Assembly: GCF_008831285.2 (NCBI RefSeq)
Contig: NW_022204507.1
Span: 2,960,814-3,024,813 of the forward strand
Origin: Nymphaea colorata
Taxonomy: Eukaryota > Streptophyta > Magnoliopsida > Nymphaeales > Nymphaeaceae
DNA length: 64,000 nucleotides
Direction of reading: 5' to 3'
In this document: piece after piece, positions 47,991 through 60,330 of the stretch
Position numbering within the stretch: the first letter of the stretch is position 1
Layout of the letters: each line of letters opens with the position of its first letter
Position numbers and translations under genes: made by a program
Notes under the pieces: model-generated
What the model was told of the DNA's origin: nothing
The model's database searches: none
The model's input: only the letters and a program-made list of their open reading frames with translations

Positions 47991-48479
47991 AAGTAATTTC
48001 TAACCGTTTGAGACTGGTGTAAGATGTTTGAAATAAATAAAACGTGTGAAATTGTTTAAAATTTGGGAGCACGTTGTAATAAAATTTTCATTTTATAATA
48101 TGTTTTACTAATGCAAAATCAATAACTTTAAACGAAACAGATGAATGAGGCTGCTAGGCAGCCAATGTCCATTACGAGTATTTGGGGCATCAAATTCTTG
48201 TGCTATAAAAAAAAATCTCCAATGAACAAGTTGAAGCTCGGTGGGACAACCGAAGAAAGCAGACCCCATGTCTCAGACAGACAAGGTTGCATGGAAGCTT
48301 TGACTTCCTGTCAAATGATGGAACAACCAACTACAAACTTATATTCCCACCTTCATTCCTCCAACTCTCTCTCTCTCTTTGAAACTCATGTAGCTTCCTT
48401 TCTCATCACCCCTTGCCTAACTAACTCTAAGCCAGCCGCCCAAAGAGCAGGACAAGACACTGCAGAATGGGGTGGAATG

Positions 48480-48600
48480 CTTGGGGCTGCACATGAGCTG
48501 AGTCGAGCTCGAGCTTGCCCAGCTCATGCTCGACTCGGCTCAAAGAGCTCGACTCGATTACACAAAGTCGATCTCAAGCTCGACTCGCTTAACTCATTCA
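48480..48600. mobile_element. Fragment of a CTCGAGCT-rich MITE
   Basis: GGGCTGCACATGAGCTGAGTC then many CTCGAGCTCGACTCG words match the interior of hAT-like elements at 8.2 and 29.2 kb. The far end is not clear. The 180-codon frame crossing it is not supported. Confidence 0.45.
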
Positions 48601-49351
48601 ATGTTCTCGTGAACAACAAAATAAGACAGAAGCCAAACTCCTCCATCGTTACACAATGTAAAAACAGCAAAACAGGAAAATGAGTACAACGAATGTACGA
48701 TAAGTGACAACAAAATAAAAGAGTCATTAGAAAACACTACAAGATTCAACAAACACCACAAGATTCAACAAACAGAAGCCAAACTCCTCCATCCACCCTA
48801 ATATGAACTCATTTGGAAGCCACAAAAAAGACAAAAGCAATGAACCAAAAAAAAAACAAGGGAGAAGATAAACCATAACCGGGAGTCCGGGACAAAGGTC
48901 ACACGGCACCGACCATGCAAGCGAGATCCCGGCGCTTCTTCTGTTCTTCAGCACAAAAATTAGACCATGAAGCATGAGGCAAAAGCGCTGAAAAAGGGAA
49001 AAAAAATGAAAACCCAACAAAACAAGAAACAATTCAAGAATAAGAAGAAGCACCTGTCGCCCGCCACCTTGCCGGCTACTCCGCTGCTGGCTGCGGCTGC
49101 CGAAATTGGCATTTGCCCTTGGGTGATTCGCAGCTTCACCCCTTCGGCCTTCCCCTTCCAAATGAAACACGGACGATCGAATGCTGCGAAACAGAACACG
49201 ATGTTCTTCTTTTCGCCTAGTCAACACAAACATTGGACGCAGGACACTCAAAACGGACTGGAGACGAAAATGCTGGGTATAGACATCATGGAACGCTCGC
49301 CAGCAGCACACTTGATTTTCCTTTCTCGAGATGCTCGATCTCAAAACCCTT

Positions 49352-49560
49352 AGGCTTTGTTTGAATGGATAGAAAGAAAGGAAAATAAATAGATGGAAGG
49401 AAAATTAAAGAAAAGGAAAGAGAAGAAAATGGTTAGGGAAAAGTGAAGCAAGAAAAGGGAAAAAGGAATGAATTCCTTTTCCTTCCATTCTTCATTTTCA
49501 GAGAGGTTAGAATTATATTAAAATATTCTTTTCTTTCCTTTTCGTTCCAAACACACTTAT
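49352..49560. mobile_element. MITE shared by both copies (copy B)
   Basis: This is the counterpart of 29,568-29,765, with a GGCTTTGTTTGAATGGAT left end and CCAAACACACTTA right end. Confidence 0.6.
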
Positions 49561-49646
49561 TAGCTCTCCTTTTTTTCCTCGTTATTAATTAGTCATCCAA
49601 ACACTGGAAACACCTTTTCTCCATTCTTTTCTTTCACTCTCGCTCT

Positions 49647-50370
49647 ATGCTGACCACTCAATGCTCGAGTCTTTTCCTTTCCTTTCGTTGCTCACTGCCT
49701 CTCCACTCTTATTCTTCTTCTACCATCCTTGTTCACATCTCTTCCTATTGCACTAACACCATTTGGAGGCTGCATTCCAACCCCCCTTCAAAGGTTTACG
49801 TGTCTTCCAAAGGTATGTTTCTCCATCTCTACAACCTGCTACCCTTTCTTCTCTTCCTTACAGCTTCTCTGTCCGCAAACTGCTGCCACGGCTTCTTCTA
49901 GGTAGGAGCCACTGCAAGCGTATAGCTTTCTCATCCACCTCACAACAAGCGGAACTCCTTATGCCCTCACCCTCAAAAACCACCAACTCATCTGATATTC
50001 TTAAGTTCCTCAAAACTTCGCATCAAAGGACCTTATCAGCATTGTTCGCTGGCACGACAATGGTGACACCGCCATCAGTGTTTCAACTGGGCCTTGGCCC
50101 AGCAGCCGAATTTTCTGTGTGAGTGGCTGAGTCGTCACTTGTTGAGGTGATCCTACACCAACTTGGAAATGAGGCAACCTTCGAGAAAATCATCAAATTT
50201 TCTCCTTCTTTTCTCTCACTCATTTGTGGCATTCCTCTCTGGATCTGCAGCAGGATTGAGTGAAAACTACACGTTTTCATCTCATTTTCAGGTACCCACA
50301 TGGCTAACCCTCGAATTTTGCATTTACTTGAATGATTTCTTGTTGGGTCTTGACTCTATGCATTGTTGAT
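49647..50370 (+). pseudogene. Unrecognised decaying reading frame, copy B
   Basis: This is the counterpart of 29,850-30,551. The Ser/Leu-rich frame stops after about 84 codons. A second frame carries MPSPSKTTNSSDILKFLKTS then HQRTLSALFAG. Copy A has lost about 50 bp of this. The pattern fits relaxed decay of an organelle-targeted protein gene, but I cannot name it. Confidence 0.25.
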
Positions 50371-51041
50371 TGAAAACGGATAATGAAGGTGACCTCATGA
50401 AACACTTAGCTTAGAAATTGATGGAAACCAATGGCGCATGAGCTATTCCTAATATACATTGAGCTGTACATGCCTGTATAGTACATAATGGATCAGATTT
50501 AGTACGTAATTTCATAACTGAATTTGAATCTGAAACTGATAGTTGACTGAAGTTTGATAAAAAGTTTAAATCAATCACATAGAAATATTCTCTGGCTACT
50601 TAAGCTAAATTCAGATGAAAAAAGAAAACCAAAATTAAGTTCCATGGCAAATTCCGTTAGTTCAAACTCAACCAGATGGACTTGGGAACATGGTAGATCA
50701 GAATGTCATGTAAACCTCCCAAAATATACCGGGTAGCCCACAAAATACACTTTATTTTTTAGTCACCCAAACAGTGACTCTCTTTCTTTTTTTTTTTTTT
50801 TCCTGAAGAGAAAAATGCAAGGATTATTAGGTATAGGGGCACAGAGGCCGGTTGTCTTCTTGCTTGTTTTGATGCTTCTTTTTGCATGTTGTGGCTTTCA
50901 TCTCTTGGTCATACAGCTTTGGCTGTTGGAAGAGCCACGTGAATGCTCTCCTCTAACACAAGACTTCAATGGCTCCTGACTGAACTCTTTGAGCTTTTCA
51001 TTTCTATATGTCCCTAGGATCAGCTGCAACTAAAAAAGAAG

Positions 51042-51317
51042 ATGAACTTGGTTTATTTTTTACAGCAGTTTCTCACAACACCCTCAAAATGTTTGGGCTT
51101 TCTACTTTCTTTCTCTCACTGTGAGTCTGTTGGATTTGATAATATGAATGTGACCTCCATACACGGATGGCAGATTGTGTGTGACAGGCCAGTTAAGATC
51201 AGCTGTGCTGCACCAAAGAAGGGAGCAGAGTTTAAGAAGGTCTCCGGTTCAAAGGCGAACATTGTGTGGCATTCCTGTTCATCTCTCATCTACCTGCTCT
51301 TAGAAGCAGCAGTCTAA
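51042..51317 (+). other. Open frame shared with copy A, probably non-coding
   Basis: The 74-codon common part (GFLLSFSHCESVGFDNMN ... LIYLLLEAAV) is open in both copies (31,255-31,479 in A). At least six of the differences change the amino acid and I saw hardly any silent ones, so it shows no protein constraint. It may lie in an old transcript. Confidence 0.4.
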
Positions 51318-52015
51318 TCAGAAGCCAAGTTGTGATGGTGGAAAATAAAGAAAAATATCTTTTCTTTGTTTTGACATGCATTGTCTTGACAGTTTTGATG
51401 TTATCTGTCTCAACAAGCTAGGTTCTGCTGCTTGTATATTAAAAATTTTGTAGTTTAGTAGGGCATTTTTTTTCCTTGGAAAAAATTAACCTTTGCATTC
51501 TATCTTCAAAATTCACATAATATTGAAGATTAATATTCAAGTTTCATGTCACTACCATTGAAGTTTTTGTGATTTGAGATTTTTTTTTACTGGAATGTAT
51601 GCATGATTCAGTTACATTGTAGCCTCAAAAAATCTCACTATGATATGATGTACAAATAATGATGGGTCTTGTGATGATAGTGTTCTAGTTATCAAACAAG
51701 GGACATAACAGACTATATATGATGCAAACACTGAACAAAACATACAGAATGCACAAACCACAAATCAAACATCAGCATAATAGATAGGACGGACAAGACA
51801 AACAGGAAGTAATATAAACACTGGATAGAATGGACATGGTGTTCTGTTCCTAAAACCATCAAACAATAAACAAAGAATACCGATGACAGGATAGACAGGA
51901 CAGAGATGTGGTAGGCAGGACGTCTTGTCCGTCCTATCTAGAGGAACACCTGTCAAACGACCTCTTAACTTACTCGGCGACCTCACAATACACCAAAACG
52001 TATCACTAGCTTTGC

Positions 52016-52165
52016 TTCAAACTTGGTGGCCGCTGTTTAGGATGAATGGTCCGTGTTTCTGGACCTTTTTTTGTCTTATGAAAAGAGTAAGGTACTCTAT
52101 TGCAGAAGTAATTCATTGGTGCGATTTCATAATTCATTTAAGACAGTATAAAATCCGATCACTTT
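52016..52165. other. Copy B-specific 150-bp segment
   Basis: In copy A CTAGCTTTGCTT runs straight into CATTTTCATCTC. In B about 150 bp intervene. No terminal repeats are clear. Confidence 0.65.
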
Positions 52166-52449
52166 TCGTTTTCATCTCTTTTTTTCTATTTTTTCACATT
52201 TTCTTTCTTCTCATTTGAATTTCTCCATCATTTCCTCAAGGGTTCTACCATTCACCGGCACCTTGAGCTGTAGGTCCAATTTCCAACCAACTGTAACACT
52301 CAGATATTGGAGAGAGGGCAAATGCCATGGTCTGTTGCACATGGTGTTCTCTTGCTGTGATGCCCATTGTTCTGCCTTGCCACCACACATCCAAACATAA
52401 TATACCAGCAGATGCCAAGTAAAGAGAAAGAAAAAGAAAGAAGTGACAC

Positions 52450-54045
52450 CTACAACATTAAGAAGATTAACAAGAGTCCAAAGGCCAAATTCCAAGTATG
52501 TTGATGAAGATTATGCCATCCTATTGAAGATCGAGCTAGCTACTTTCAAAGAAATAAAATATGCTGACAAACTGCAAGCCGCAATGAAAGACAAGAAAGG
52601 TATTGATGTAAAACAAGACCTAGGAGCCTGTACTAAAGCTGCAAGAGTAAAACCCTTTACCTCCAAGTAGGTTGACAAAATAAAAAGAAAGAGAAATGAC
52701 TCAATTGATAAATACATGGCTCGTCTGATCACGAAAGGATTTTCATATCAGTATGGTATTGACTTTTAAAAGACTTTCAGTCTTGTTGCTAAGATCACAT
52801 ATGAACATGTGTTGATAGTTTTCGTTGCAACCAAATCTTGGAAGCTAAGGCGAATGGTTCTGAAGAATACCTTTTTGCATGAAGAGTTTGACTATGAAAT
52901 CTATATGGAACAGCTTGAAAGATTTAGATCTATAAATAAGTCAAACTATGTCTGCACATTGAGGAAGGCAGGCATCAATAGCATGCTATGGAAACATAAC
53001 TGAATTTTTAGTGTTTAAGGGATTCCAAGTCGCTTTAGCTGATTTCAGTCTCTTCATCAAGACAAGAGGTACAAAGACTAATATTATGTTAATCTAACTA
53101 ATATTATGTTAATCTATGTTGATGATTTAATTATTAATGAAGACGATAAGGAAGATAATCTCATTTGTGAACATCTCACAATGAGATTTGAAATGAAAGA
53201 GCTTGGGGAATGTTAAGACATTTCCTTGGATGAAAAATTGATTACATATCTAAAGGACTATTTTTAATTCAAAATGAAATATGTTGATGACTTACTTTGT
53301 AAGTATGATATGCTTGATTGCAAACCTATCTAAAAACCAATTGAGATAAGTACTATGTCAGAATTAATGAAGACAAGCTAGAAGACATCACTATGTGCCA
53401 GCAATTGGTTGGAAACTTGATATACTTAACATTGTCAAGACCAAACATTGCATATGTAGTTAGTGTTACGAGTAGATTCATGCGATTCGAAGCTGCAATT
53501 AGAAGCAGTGAGATGAATATTAAGGTATGTTAAATAAACTTCTCACTATGGTATACTCTACGAAAGCGGATCAGCTCGTCAAGTCATCGGTCATTGTGAT
53601 GCTGATGATGCTTGAGATTTGTTGGCTCGTAGATAGACTACTAAATAGACATTTAGTCTTCAAAGTGAGATAACTTCGTGGTGCATCAAAAGACAGCCAA
53701 TAGTTTCAGTCCACAACAGAAACAGAATATATAGCAACATCTCAAGCAACACCAAAATGTATTTGACTAATGCCATAGCTGGAAGACATTAAACAAGATG
53801 TAGATTATATAGTAGGACCCTACTCAGATACTGAAGGTAATATTAGACTTGGAGAGAATCTCATCTTCTTTGCTCAGACAAAACATATAGAAGTGCAACA
53901 TTACTATATCAGAGAAAAGGTGTTGAGAGTTGAGATATAGTTATAAATTGCTTTTGAAGCTCAGCTTGCTCACATATTCACCAAGGGGCACCTTGTGCAG
54001 ACATTCACCAAGTTCAGAAGAGTTGTAGAAGTTATTAAGTAAAGA
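52450..54045 (+). pseudogene. Ty1/Copia RT-RNase H remnant, copy B
   Basis: It has the same order of pieces as in copy A: KGFSYQYGIDF, WKLRRMVLKNTFLHEEFDYE, YVDD at about 53,115, LVGNLIYLTLSRPNIAYVV, and KHIEVQHYYIREKVLRVEI near 53,885. An extra tandem of TAATCTAACTAATATTATG near 53,090 and other indels differ from A. The RT motif survives as a word, but the frame is broken by many stops. Confidence 0.9.
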
Positions 54046-54069
54046 GACAGTAATCCAGGGGAAATTGTA

Positions 54070-56060
54070 GCAGTTCATCACCGACTCTTTAGAAGAGTCG
54101 AGAGAACTCATGTTCTCTCTCGCTTTCCACCTCCGACATCTTCTCACGACAAGTAGGGGTGCTGGTCATTCTGGTGTGGATTGAGTCTCAGGCGAGTGAA
54201 AGTGAATGTGAAGGTGCTTGTGTGCTCACTTTGAGAACTAGTGAAGTCGTTGAGTTAGTGTGCACAGCAAGTGATGGTGAGATGCTCGTGGGTAACATGC
54301 TTTGGAATTGAAGCTCAGTAAGTCCACTTAAGTATTGTGTTACTTTGCAAGCACTTTATGAATGATAGTGGTCTATTATTAAGTGTGTTGCTTGATGAAA
54401 TTCACGATTTCGGTAACGAGATTCTACCAATGTGTTGTTAGAATTTTTTGGGACACTGAGACCCTGCCAGATTTTGTCCTCATAAATTATTTTTCAGAAT
54501 TGGATCTGGAGGAATTAAAATTATCCGAGGTCCAAATTTTCTACAAACAAGTGTTGCTCAAATTTCATTGTAAATCTTTTGATATCTGAACTTTTCAAAG
54601 TTTGTTGTGTCTTTACGTGCTCAAGTATATTGTTCAATGTTCCACATTTTAATCTGGTAGCATTGAATGTGTAATCATATATCTAGTTATTTGTTGTGTC
54701 CACTAAATAATAACAGGAGAGAGTATACATGATAAATATATAGCTAGAAAGATTGTACTTTACATCCCAGAGGTAACATGTCCCCTTGAACCATTATGAG
54801 CTTGATAGATTCTCCCATCAATTACAAAAGATTCCCGTATTTTGACTGATGTTTTTTGGGCATTAGTAGAGTGTTTTTCTTGTGGTAGTCATGAATTGCA
54901 GAACACACAGAAAATAAAATTCAAGCATGAGGAAACCTTGAGCAAGGGCGAGGTGTTAGAAAAGCTTGTGATCGACGACTAACATATGTAGGCCATGAAA
55001 ACACACTATTTGATTCGACTTATGTCACACAAAGGTGCTACCCATGCACTTGAACTTGTCTTGGCATGACGTTACTGTTTTCCTTTTTCCAATTAATGTA
55101 TATCTTTGAATTTTGGAATATTTATTTCTTTATTCTTTAAAAACTGTTCATGCAAGAGAAACAAGGTTTCCAACCTCTGAACCAGCCTGCAATTATGGAT
55201 TTTTCCAAAAGCCTTTAGTTTTGTGGGAATGTGCAATGATCCAAATTGATTCCGACTATCGATTCAAAAGTATTCTACTTAGCTTCATATTCATGACATT
55301 CCCAGTCAAGTGATTAACTCTATGAATAAAATCATAATGTCTGGATTCTTACTTGTTGATATTGTTCATTCCACCTGGGCGCAACAAACACAGAATAGGT
55401 GCTTAATTAGTTTTCCAATATAAAACACTGCGAAGGCAGAGATTGTTATTCTAGTTGGCATAGCAAGATCTCTATAGTGTGGATATGGGCCTCGATACAT
55501 ACTGCAATATTAAAACGTTAGATCACCTGAACTTGTGGGTAAAATAAACTAAGCGCTAGTCCCAGCATGTAAGTAGAAAGATTTTGAGATATGATATGGA
55601 TTGGTTGACATGTGATGAGAAAACAAGAAATTACATTAAAAAACAAGTGAACCATGGCATAGAAAGAAAATGCCTACATAAATCATAATAAATTTTTGTT
55701 TTTCAGGTAGAAGACCCAACTGAGGCTTGGGTTTGACGAATATTCGTCAACTAAATTACATCATTCTTGGCAGATTGAATCCAATGTTATATTTTATAAT
55801 AGCTGCTGTGGACATGACTTCTTTTGATTTACCAATCAAAATGAAGTTTTCTAATTTTAAATATTTCAACATTAATTTTGTCATATTTGTGCCCCCCAAT
55901 CTGCTCTTTGTGTAATTAATTAGGAATTATGATACTAAATTGGTATGTCTCTATGACTCTTTTTTTTCGTTCTTTGTTCCGGAGGCGTTCCGCTGTCATG
56001 AAGATCATGAGAATCTAGCAATTGTAAAATCCATCTGAATTCAACCAGTACTGCAAGCAC
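54070..56060. other. Gene-free stretch of copy B
   Basis: Matches 34,020-35,860 of copy A. No gene is seen. Confidence 0.55.
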
Positions 56061-56164
56061 ATCATTTCACCTTGTGAATTCTCCTTCATCTTCTTCTTCT
56101 TCTTGTTCAATATCTATCGCTACCGGTGGGTTCAAATACTTTTGCTGACCTGTTTCGCAGTTGA

Positions 56165-56515
56165 TGTCAATCTCAATACCAAGGATGACATATGCAGGAA
56201 AGATCCTTCAATAGTTACTGACTATCCTGGAGGAGGTGCCCCACCCAGCACCAGGATTGTGTAGGTAAGCAAGCAAATCTGGTTATATTGACACACCTTG
56301 CACAAACACATTGTGCATAGGCTCTTGCGCGTGCCAAGTACCCCCAAATGTTGGCGAGGGGCACAATACAAGTGGGCCATGGTACACTTGACTTTTTTTA
56401 AAGGGCTGTGCATTGTGCACGTAACTGGCTTTTGGTAAGTGAATCACACTTTTATTTGGGTTTCCAAAACAAAAAGCGCATTGTTTCTATGGAAATGTTA
56501 TATATAAGAAATTGA
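56165..56515. mobile_element. Copy B-specific insert with TTGA repeated at both sides
   Basis: Copy A reads GCAGTTGAATGGTGAC without interruption. In B about 351 bp lie between two TTGA words (56,161-56,164 and 56,512-56,515), as a 4-bp target duplication would leave. It contains CTGTGCATTGTGCACG, resembling 41.5 kb. Class unknown. Confidence 0.5.
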
Positions 56516-56753
56516 ATGGTGACTCTGACTTTTTAGAGTCATCTTCATTGAAGCAAAGCCATTCGTTATATCATGATAGACGTTTAAGAAAAGATTAATG
56601 TTAAAAAGGAAAGTCTGGAACTAAAGCATGATTTATATGAAAGTAGTGTTTATAAACACACTAGATGGTTCATGTATGAATACCAAAACAAAAATCCTTG
56701 AATTTGAGCACACAATTAAACAAGATTAGAAACATTAATTAATCTACCAAATT

Positions 56754-57481
56754 ATGGATGATAAGTTTGTTGGGAACAGAGTAATGTTAAAGCAGGGGAA
56801 ACAGCAGCGCCTCTTCAGCCACGTCTCAGCAGCAGATTCTCACTTGGCATCTCACTCAAGAAGATGGCATCTGAAACAGATGGAGAAGAAGAGGAAGAAG
56901 AGAGATGTGTTTACCGGTCTGCTTCTATGTGGCTCCGATTTAGGGTGATCAACATGTAACCCTAGATGAAAGAATAGACGGGCATATATAGTGTTGCCTC
57001 ATAGGTTTTCCCTTAGCCCAGCCGGCGGTTACTGTTTGTGAGAGATTTATTGAATATTAATTTCAATCTTAATTGATGAAACAGTTTTTCACTTCATCTT
57101 GTAACTGCAAGAGGGCCCACTTGCAGTTACGAGATTGAATTGAAAAGCTGTTTCATAAATTAATATTGAAATTAATATTCAAGAAACCTGTCACAAACAG
57201 TAACCGCCCGCTGGGCTAAGGGAAAACCTATGAGGCAACACTATATATGCCCAGCTATTCTTTGATCTAGGGTTACATGTTGATCGCCCTAAATCGGAGC
57301 CTCATAGAAGAAAACCCGTAAACATATCAATCTTCTTCCTCTTCTTCTCTATCTGTTTCAGATGCCATCTTCTTGACCAAGATGCCATGTGAGAATCTGC
57401 TGCTGAGACGTGGCTGAAGAGGCGCTGCTGTTTCCGCTGATTTAACTTTACTCTGTTCCCAACAAAGTTTTCATAGTTAAA
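56754..57481. repeat. 730-bp palindrome of two inverted promoter-like modules
   Basis: The left arm (56,754-57,112) and right arm (57,119-57,481) are inverted copies meeting at GGGCCC (57,113-57,118). The inner stem is GTAACTGCAAG / CTTGCAGTTAC. At the outer ends both arms encode KFVGNRV / NFVGNRV and QQRLFSHVSAADSH on opposite strands. The arms differ from each other by roughly a tenth by eye. Each arm carries a TATA-like box and TAGGGTT/AACCCTA. Copy A keeps one arm only. Confidence 0.9.
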
Positions 57482-57489
57482 TAGTCTAC

Positions 57490-57865
57490 CATCTTGAGTC
57501 TGTAACAAAGCCCCCATCGTCGATGACCACCTTCATTAAGTGAATGGATTGGGCAACACCAAGGTTTATTTGGGCCCAAGGATCGATTTCATGAAATAGC
57601 CCAGACCAGTCACCAACCAAGCCCCTCACTGTCGCAGGTCAAGCACAAGGTTCTATCTTAGTTTAAACTGGTGCGTGAGAGAAAATAAGGTCTAGTGATT
57701 AACTGGATTCGAGTGTCTTAGATAGTTTTAAACCTAAGTCTAGATTTGATCAGAGTGAAATTCTGAGCCATTTTACAATAAATATAGGATTTTAAGTTAC
57801 TTGAACCCAATTTTGAGCTGATCGAGCTCCAAGCACGTACTGCAAAATCAACTCCAATGTACAAC
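57490..57865. other. No gene seen
   Basis: Part of the block found only in copy B. Short frames only. Confidence 0.45.
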
Positions 57866-57875
57866 CAATTCAAAC

Positions 57876-58054
57876 CAGTAGTGGAGTTACTTGTTGGCTA
57901 GGGTGGGCTACTGCTCGCACCAGCTCATCAAAAAATGCTTAGTAATGTCTCTACATTACATTGCTATAATTCTAAAGTTATATGCAGTGCCCACACCAAA
58001 TTCGTGTCACCAATTCAAGTGCCCCACGGCTAAAAAATTCTGGCTCCGCCACTG
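57876..58054. mobile_element. hAT-like MITE of the CAGTGGCGGAG type
   Basis: The left end is CAGTAGTGGAG and the complement of the right end is CAGTGGCGGAGCCAG. The flanks ATTCAAAC (57,868-57,875) and ATTCGGAC (58,055-58,062) match at 6 of 8, fitting an 8-bp target duplication. Single ends of the same type occur near 9,012-9,025 and possibly 12,463. Confidence 0.65.
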
Positions 58055-58059
58055 ATTCG

Positions 58060-59600
58060 GACCCCATTAGGCTGGACTCAAGAAAACTCGATAGCAACCG
58101 TCTACTCTTCTCCTGTCCCACCCCAGCCTGCTTGGGTGATTTCACTTGTATCCTCTACCTTAAGGCTATAAACAATTTAAGAGTCTCCTTAATTCGCCAT
58201 GCAAAAAAGGGGTACTTGTTTCTTCGGTATCTAAATCGACTAAAACAAGACATGAAAAATATGTGACTCATAGGATCGGGCTGTTTGGCAATGAAAACAA
58301 TTTGTAAACTATTCTATTAACAGGTTCATGAAACACATTTATTAGAATGTTCCACGAGTCTGTCTAGAGATTTTTAAGGGCATATCCATAGAACAATTAC
58401 AAGCTGTTTCTTTTGTCAAATGGACATTTAGGTTAATCCTACATTTACATGGCTGCTTTCGGCCTTGGAAAAATTAGAAACCCAACTAGTATAAAAAAAA
58501 AAATCATGTCATGACTTGGAAAGGACAGCTATAAGAAAATATGTTAGCTGTTGTAGTAATATGAAACAATTTCAGGATATTTATAGACCATTTTTTAGAT
58601 CTGATCATATTTCTCTACGAATAAAACACCTATCATCCAAGAAAGGAAGAAAAAGGCCTTAGCCACATAAACAGGAATAAGAAAGATTAGCTTAGATATC
58701 AAGACCTTGTGATCATTGGTTTTGTAAATTAATCAGTTTAATTTCATTTTTTATGTATCAAATTAATTACAAATGGAGCATACATACATTGGAAGTTGAA
58801 CGTTTTTCACTCATTGCAGAAGTTTATAGTTTAGGTAGCTCAGCGGAAAAAAGAAAAAAGAAATGAAATTTCAAAATTCCAAAACCAATCCATCTTTTGA
58901 AAATAGACTCATATTTTTTTTTTACCTACCCACTGCACCACATTAGGGACTAGTTTTTAGGCTGACCCGGCAGCCAAACGAGTAGTTAAATCCCTATTTC
59001 GCTATTGCATATGGAGTTTGATTAACCATCTGATATGTGTATATACACCCAATTTTCCTCACATTTTCGAGCTTGTGTATTCAGATTCAAACAGACCAGG
59101 ATTTAGAGAGAGGTTGGAGGACATCGTCCCTGTTGAAGGTACATCATTAGATGTTTGAGTCCAGAACAGGAGGACGCAGACGCCATTCTCTCAACTTCCT
59201 CGTGGAACATAAGCATCATTAATCAGAATTCTTTCAATGCACCTCTCCTGCTTCAAAATTGTAATAATTTCTGCTTTTCCTACATCATGTAGGGTTCCAC
59301 TGGACGGGGTTCTTAGCAATGGAGAAGATGAACTAACAATGCCACTTGATTACCCAGGCCTGAGGTTTTAAACGGAGCACATATCATGAGCATATTTCAC
59401 TTTATCATATGCCTACTGCGAAGACGAATAGCAGAAATATTATTGTAGATTTCTCAATATAGTGTGAAGAACTAAATCGGGGAGAACGCTAGCCACACTT
59501 AAAAAGTTAGCGTCATTTTGTATTCAATTTTGTAAGCAACTGCAAAGAGAAAAAAAAATCACCTCAAATAGCTGCATTTAGTTTGATCCTCGCTTGGTTG
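58060..59600. other. No gene seen
   Basis: AT-rich, copy B-only block. No protein-like frame or recognisable repeat. Confidence 0.45.
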
Positions 59601-59889
59601 TTGGGAAGCCAAAGAATTCAGGTTGAGCATGAGTATTTCACAAGAGGTGGGTTGGAATACTGTATGGGCCTAAAAAATGAGTACCGACGAGTTTTTCTGC
59701 ATACAGCTCACATGTTTCCTCACAACTTATTGACTTGACATTCTTGGTTAGTGCTTTTTTTTTTAACAGCGGAGGAGCGGTAAGGCATGCTGGTGAGGTT
59801 ACGATAAGAACGCGATGCCGTGGGGGTGATGTGTGTAAAACTTAGTGCTTGTTTTCCTTAATTGCACTTCTGCTTCCAAAAGTATTGGA

Positions 59890-60259
59890 ATTCCATATTT
59901 CGTATCATCCATTGCAGGGGGGTTCCAGCAGCAGTCATCAAAGTACTTCGATGCGCTGCAGTGCAGAGAGTGCGGGCACCAGTGGGAGTGCGGCACCGTC
60001 TAGCAGTCGTGTAACAAGGCGGACGCGTTACAGTGCAGATTTCGCTGGTACGGGTGGGAGTGCGGCACCATCTAGCAGTCGTGCAACAAGTTGGATGCCT
60101 TACAGTGACAGTGCGGGAATAAGTGGGAGTGCGGCACAGTCTACCAGTCGTGCAACAAATTGGACGCGTTACAATGCAAATAGTGCAGGTAGGAATGGGA
60201 GTGCCGCACAGTCTAGCAGTCGTCAGTCTAGCGGTCATCAAACAAATTGGAAGCGTTAG
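59890..60259 (+). pseudogene. Paralogue of the 47.5-kb low-complexity gene
   Basis: The frame reads ISYHPLQGGSSSSHQSTSMR where the paralogue reads MSYYPLQ, so the ATG is replaced by ATT. Then come four units of about 23 residues on the pattern RY(S/N)A..AG..GSAAPSSSR, ending NWKR and TAG at 60,257-60,259. Repeats continue downstream out of frame. If CCATTGCAG is a splice acceptor, the coding start would lie upstream and this could still be a real exon. Confidence 0.35.
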
Positions 60260-60330
60260 GGATAGTGTGGGTACGGGTGGGAGTGCACCACCGTCTAGCA
60301 GTTGTGCGGGTAGGAGTGTGGGTGTGGATG
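59945..60330 (+). repeat. ~70-bp coding-like minisatellite
   Basis: Units share GGGAGTGCGGCACCGTCTAG, CAGTCGTG and ACAA. They recur at about 59,985, 60,057, 60,127, 60,197 and 60,278. In the first four the period is a multiple of three or nearly so, which keeps the frame open. Confidence 0.85.

Larger units (their letters stand above)
46200..48130 (+). repeat. Paralogous segment P (matches 59.6-61.1 kb)
   Basis: Shared blocks in the same order are GTGAGCATCAGAATTTCACA (with GTTGAGCATGAGTATTTCACA at 59.62 kb), GCTCACATGTTTCC and TTATTGACTTGA, TCT GCT CCCAAAAGTGTT with CCATTGCAG, then after the repeat-rich exon TGGTGTAAGAT and CATTTTATAATATG with TTTACTAAT. It is more diverged than copies A and B, so this duplication is older. 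Confidence 0.7.

Noticed and set aside
48141-48683. 180-codon plus-strand frame
   Set aside because: Its middle is CTCGAGCT-rich MITE sequence and its ends are low-complexity, so it is probably a chance opening.
48727-49344. 205-codon open frame on the minus strand
   Set aside because: It crosses the left edge of copy B and AC-rich low-complexity DNA. The matching frame in copy A is interrupted, and the protein has no recognisable pattern.
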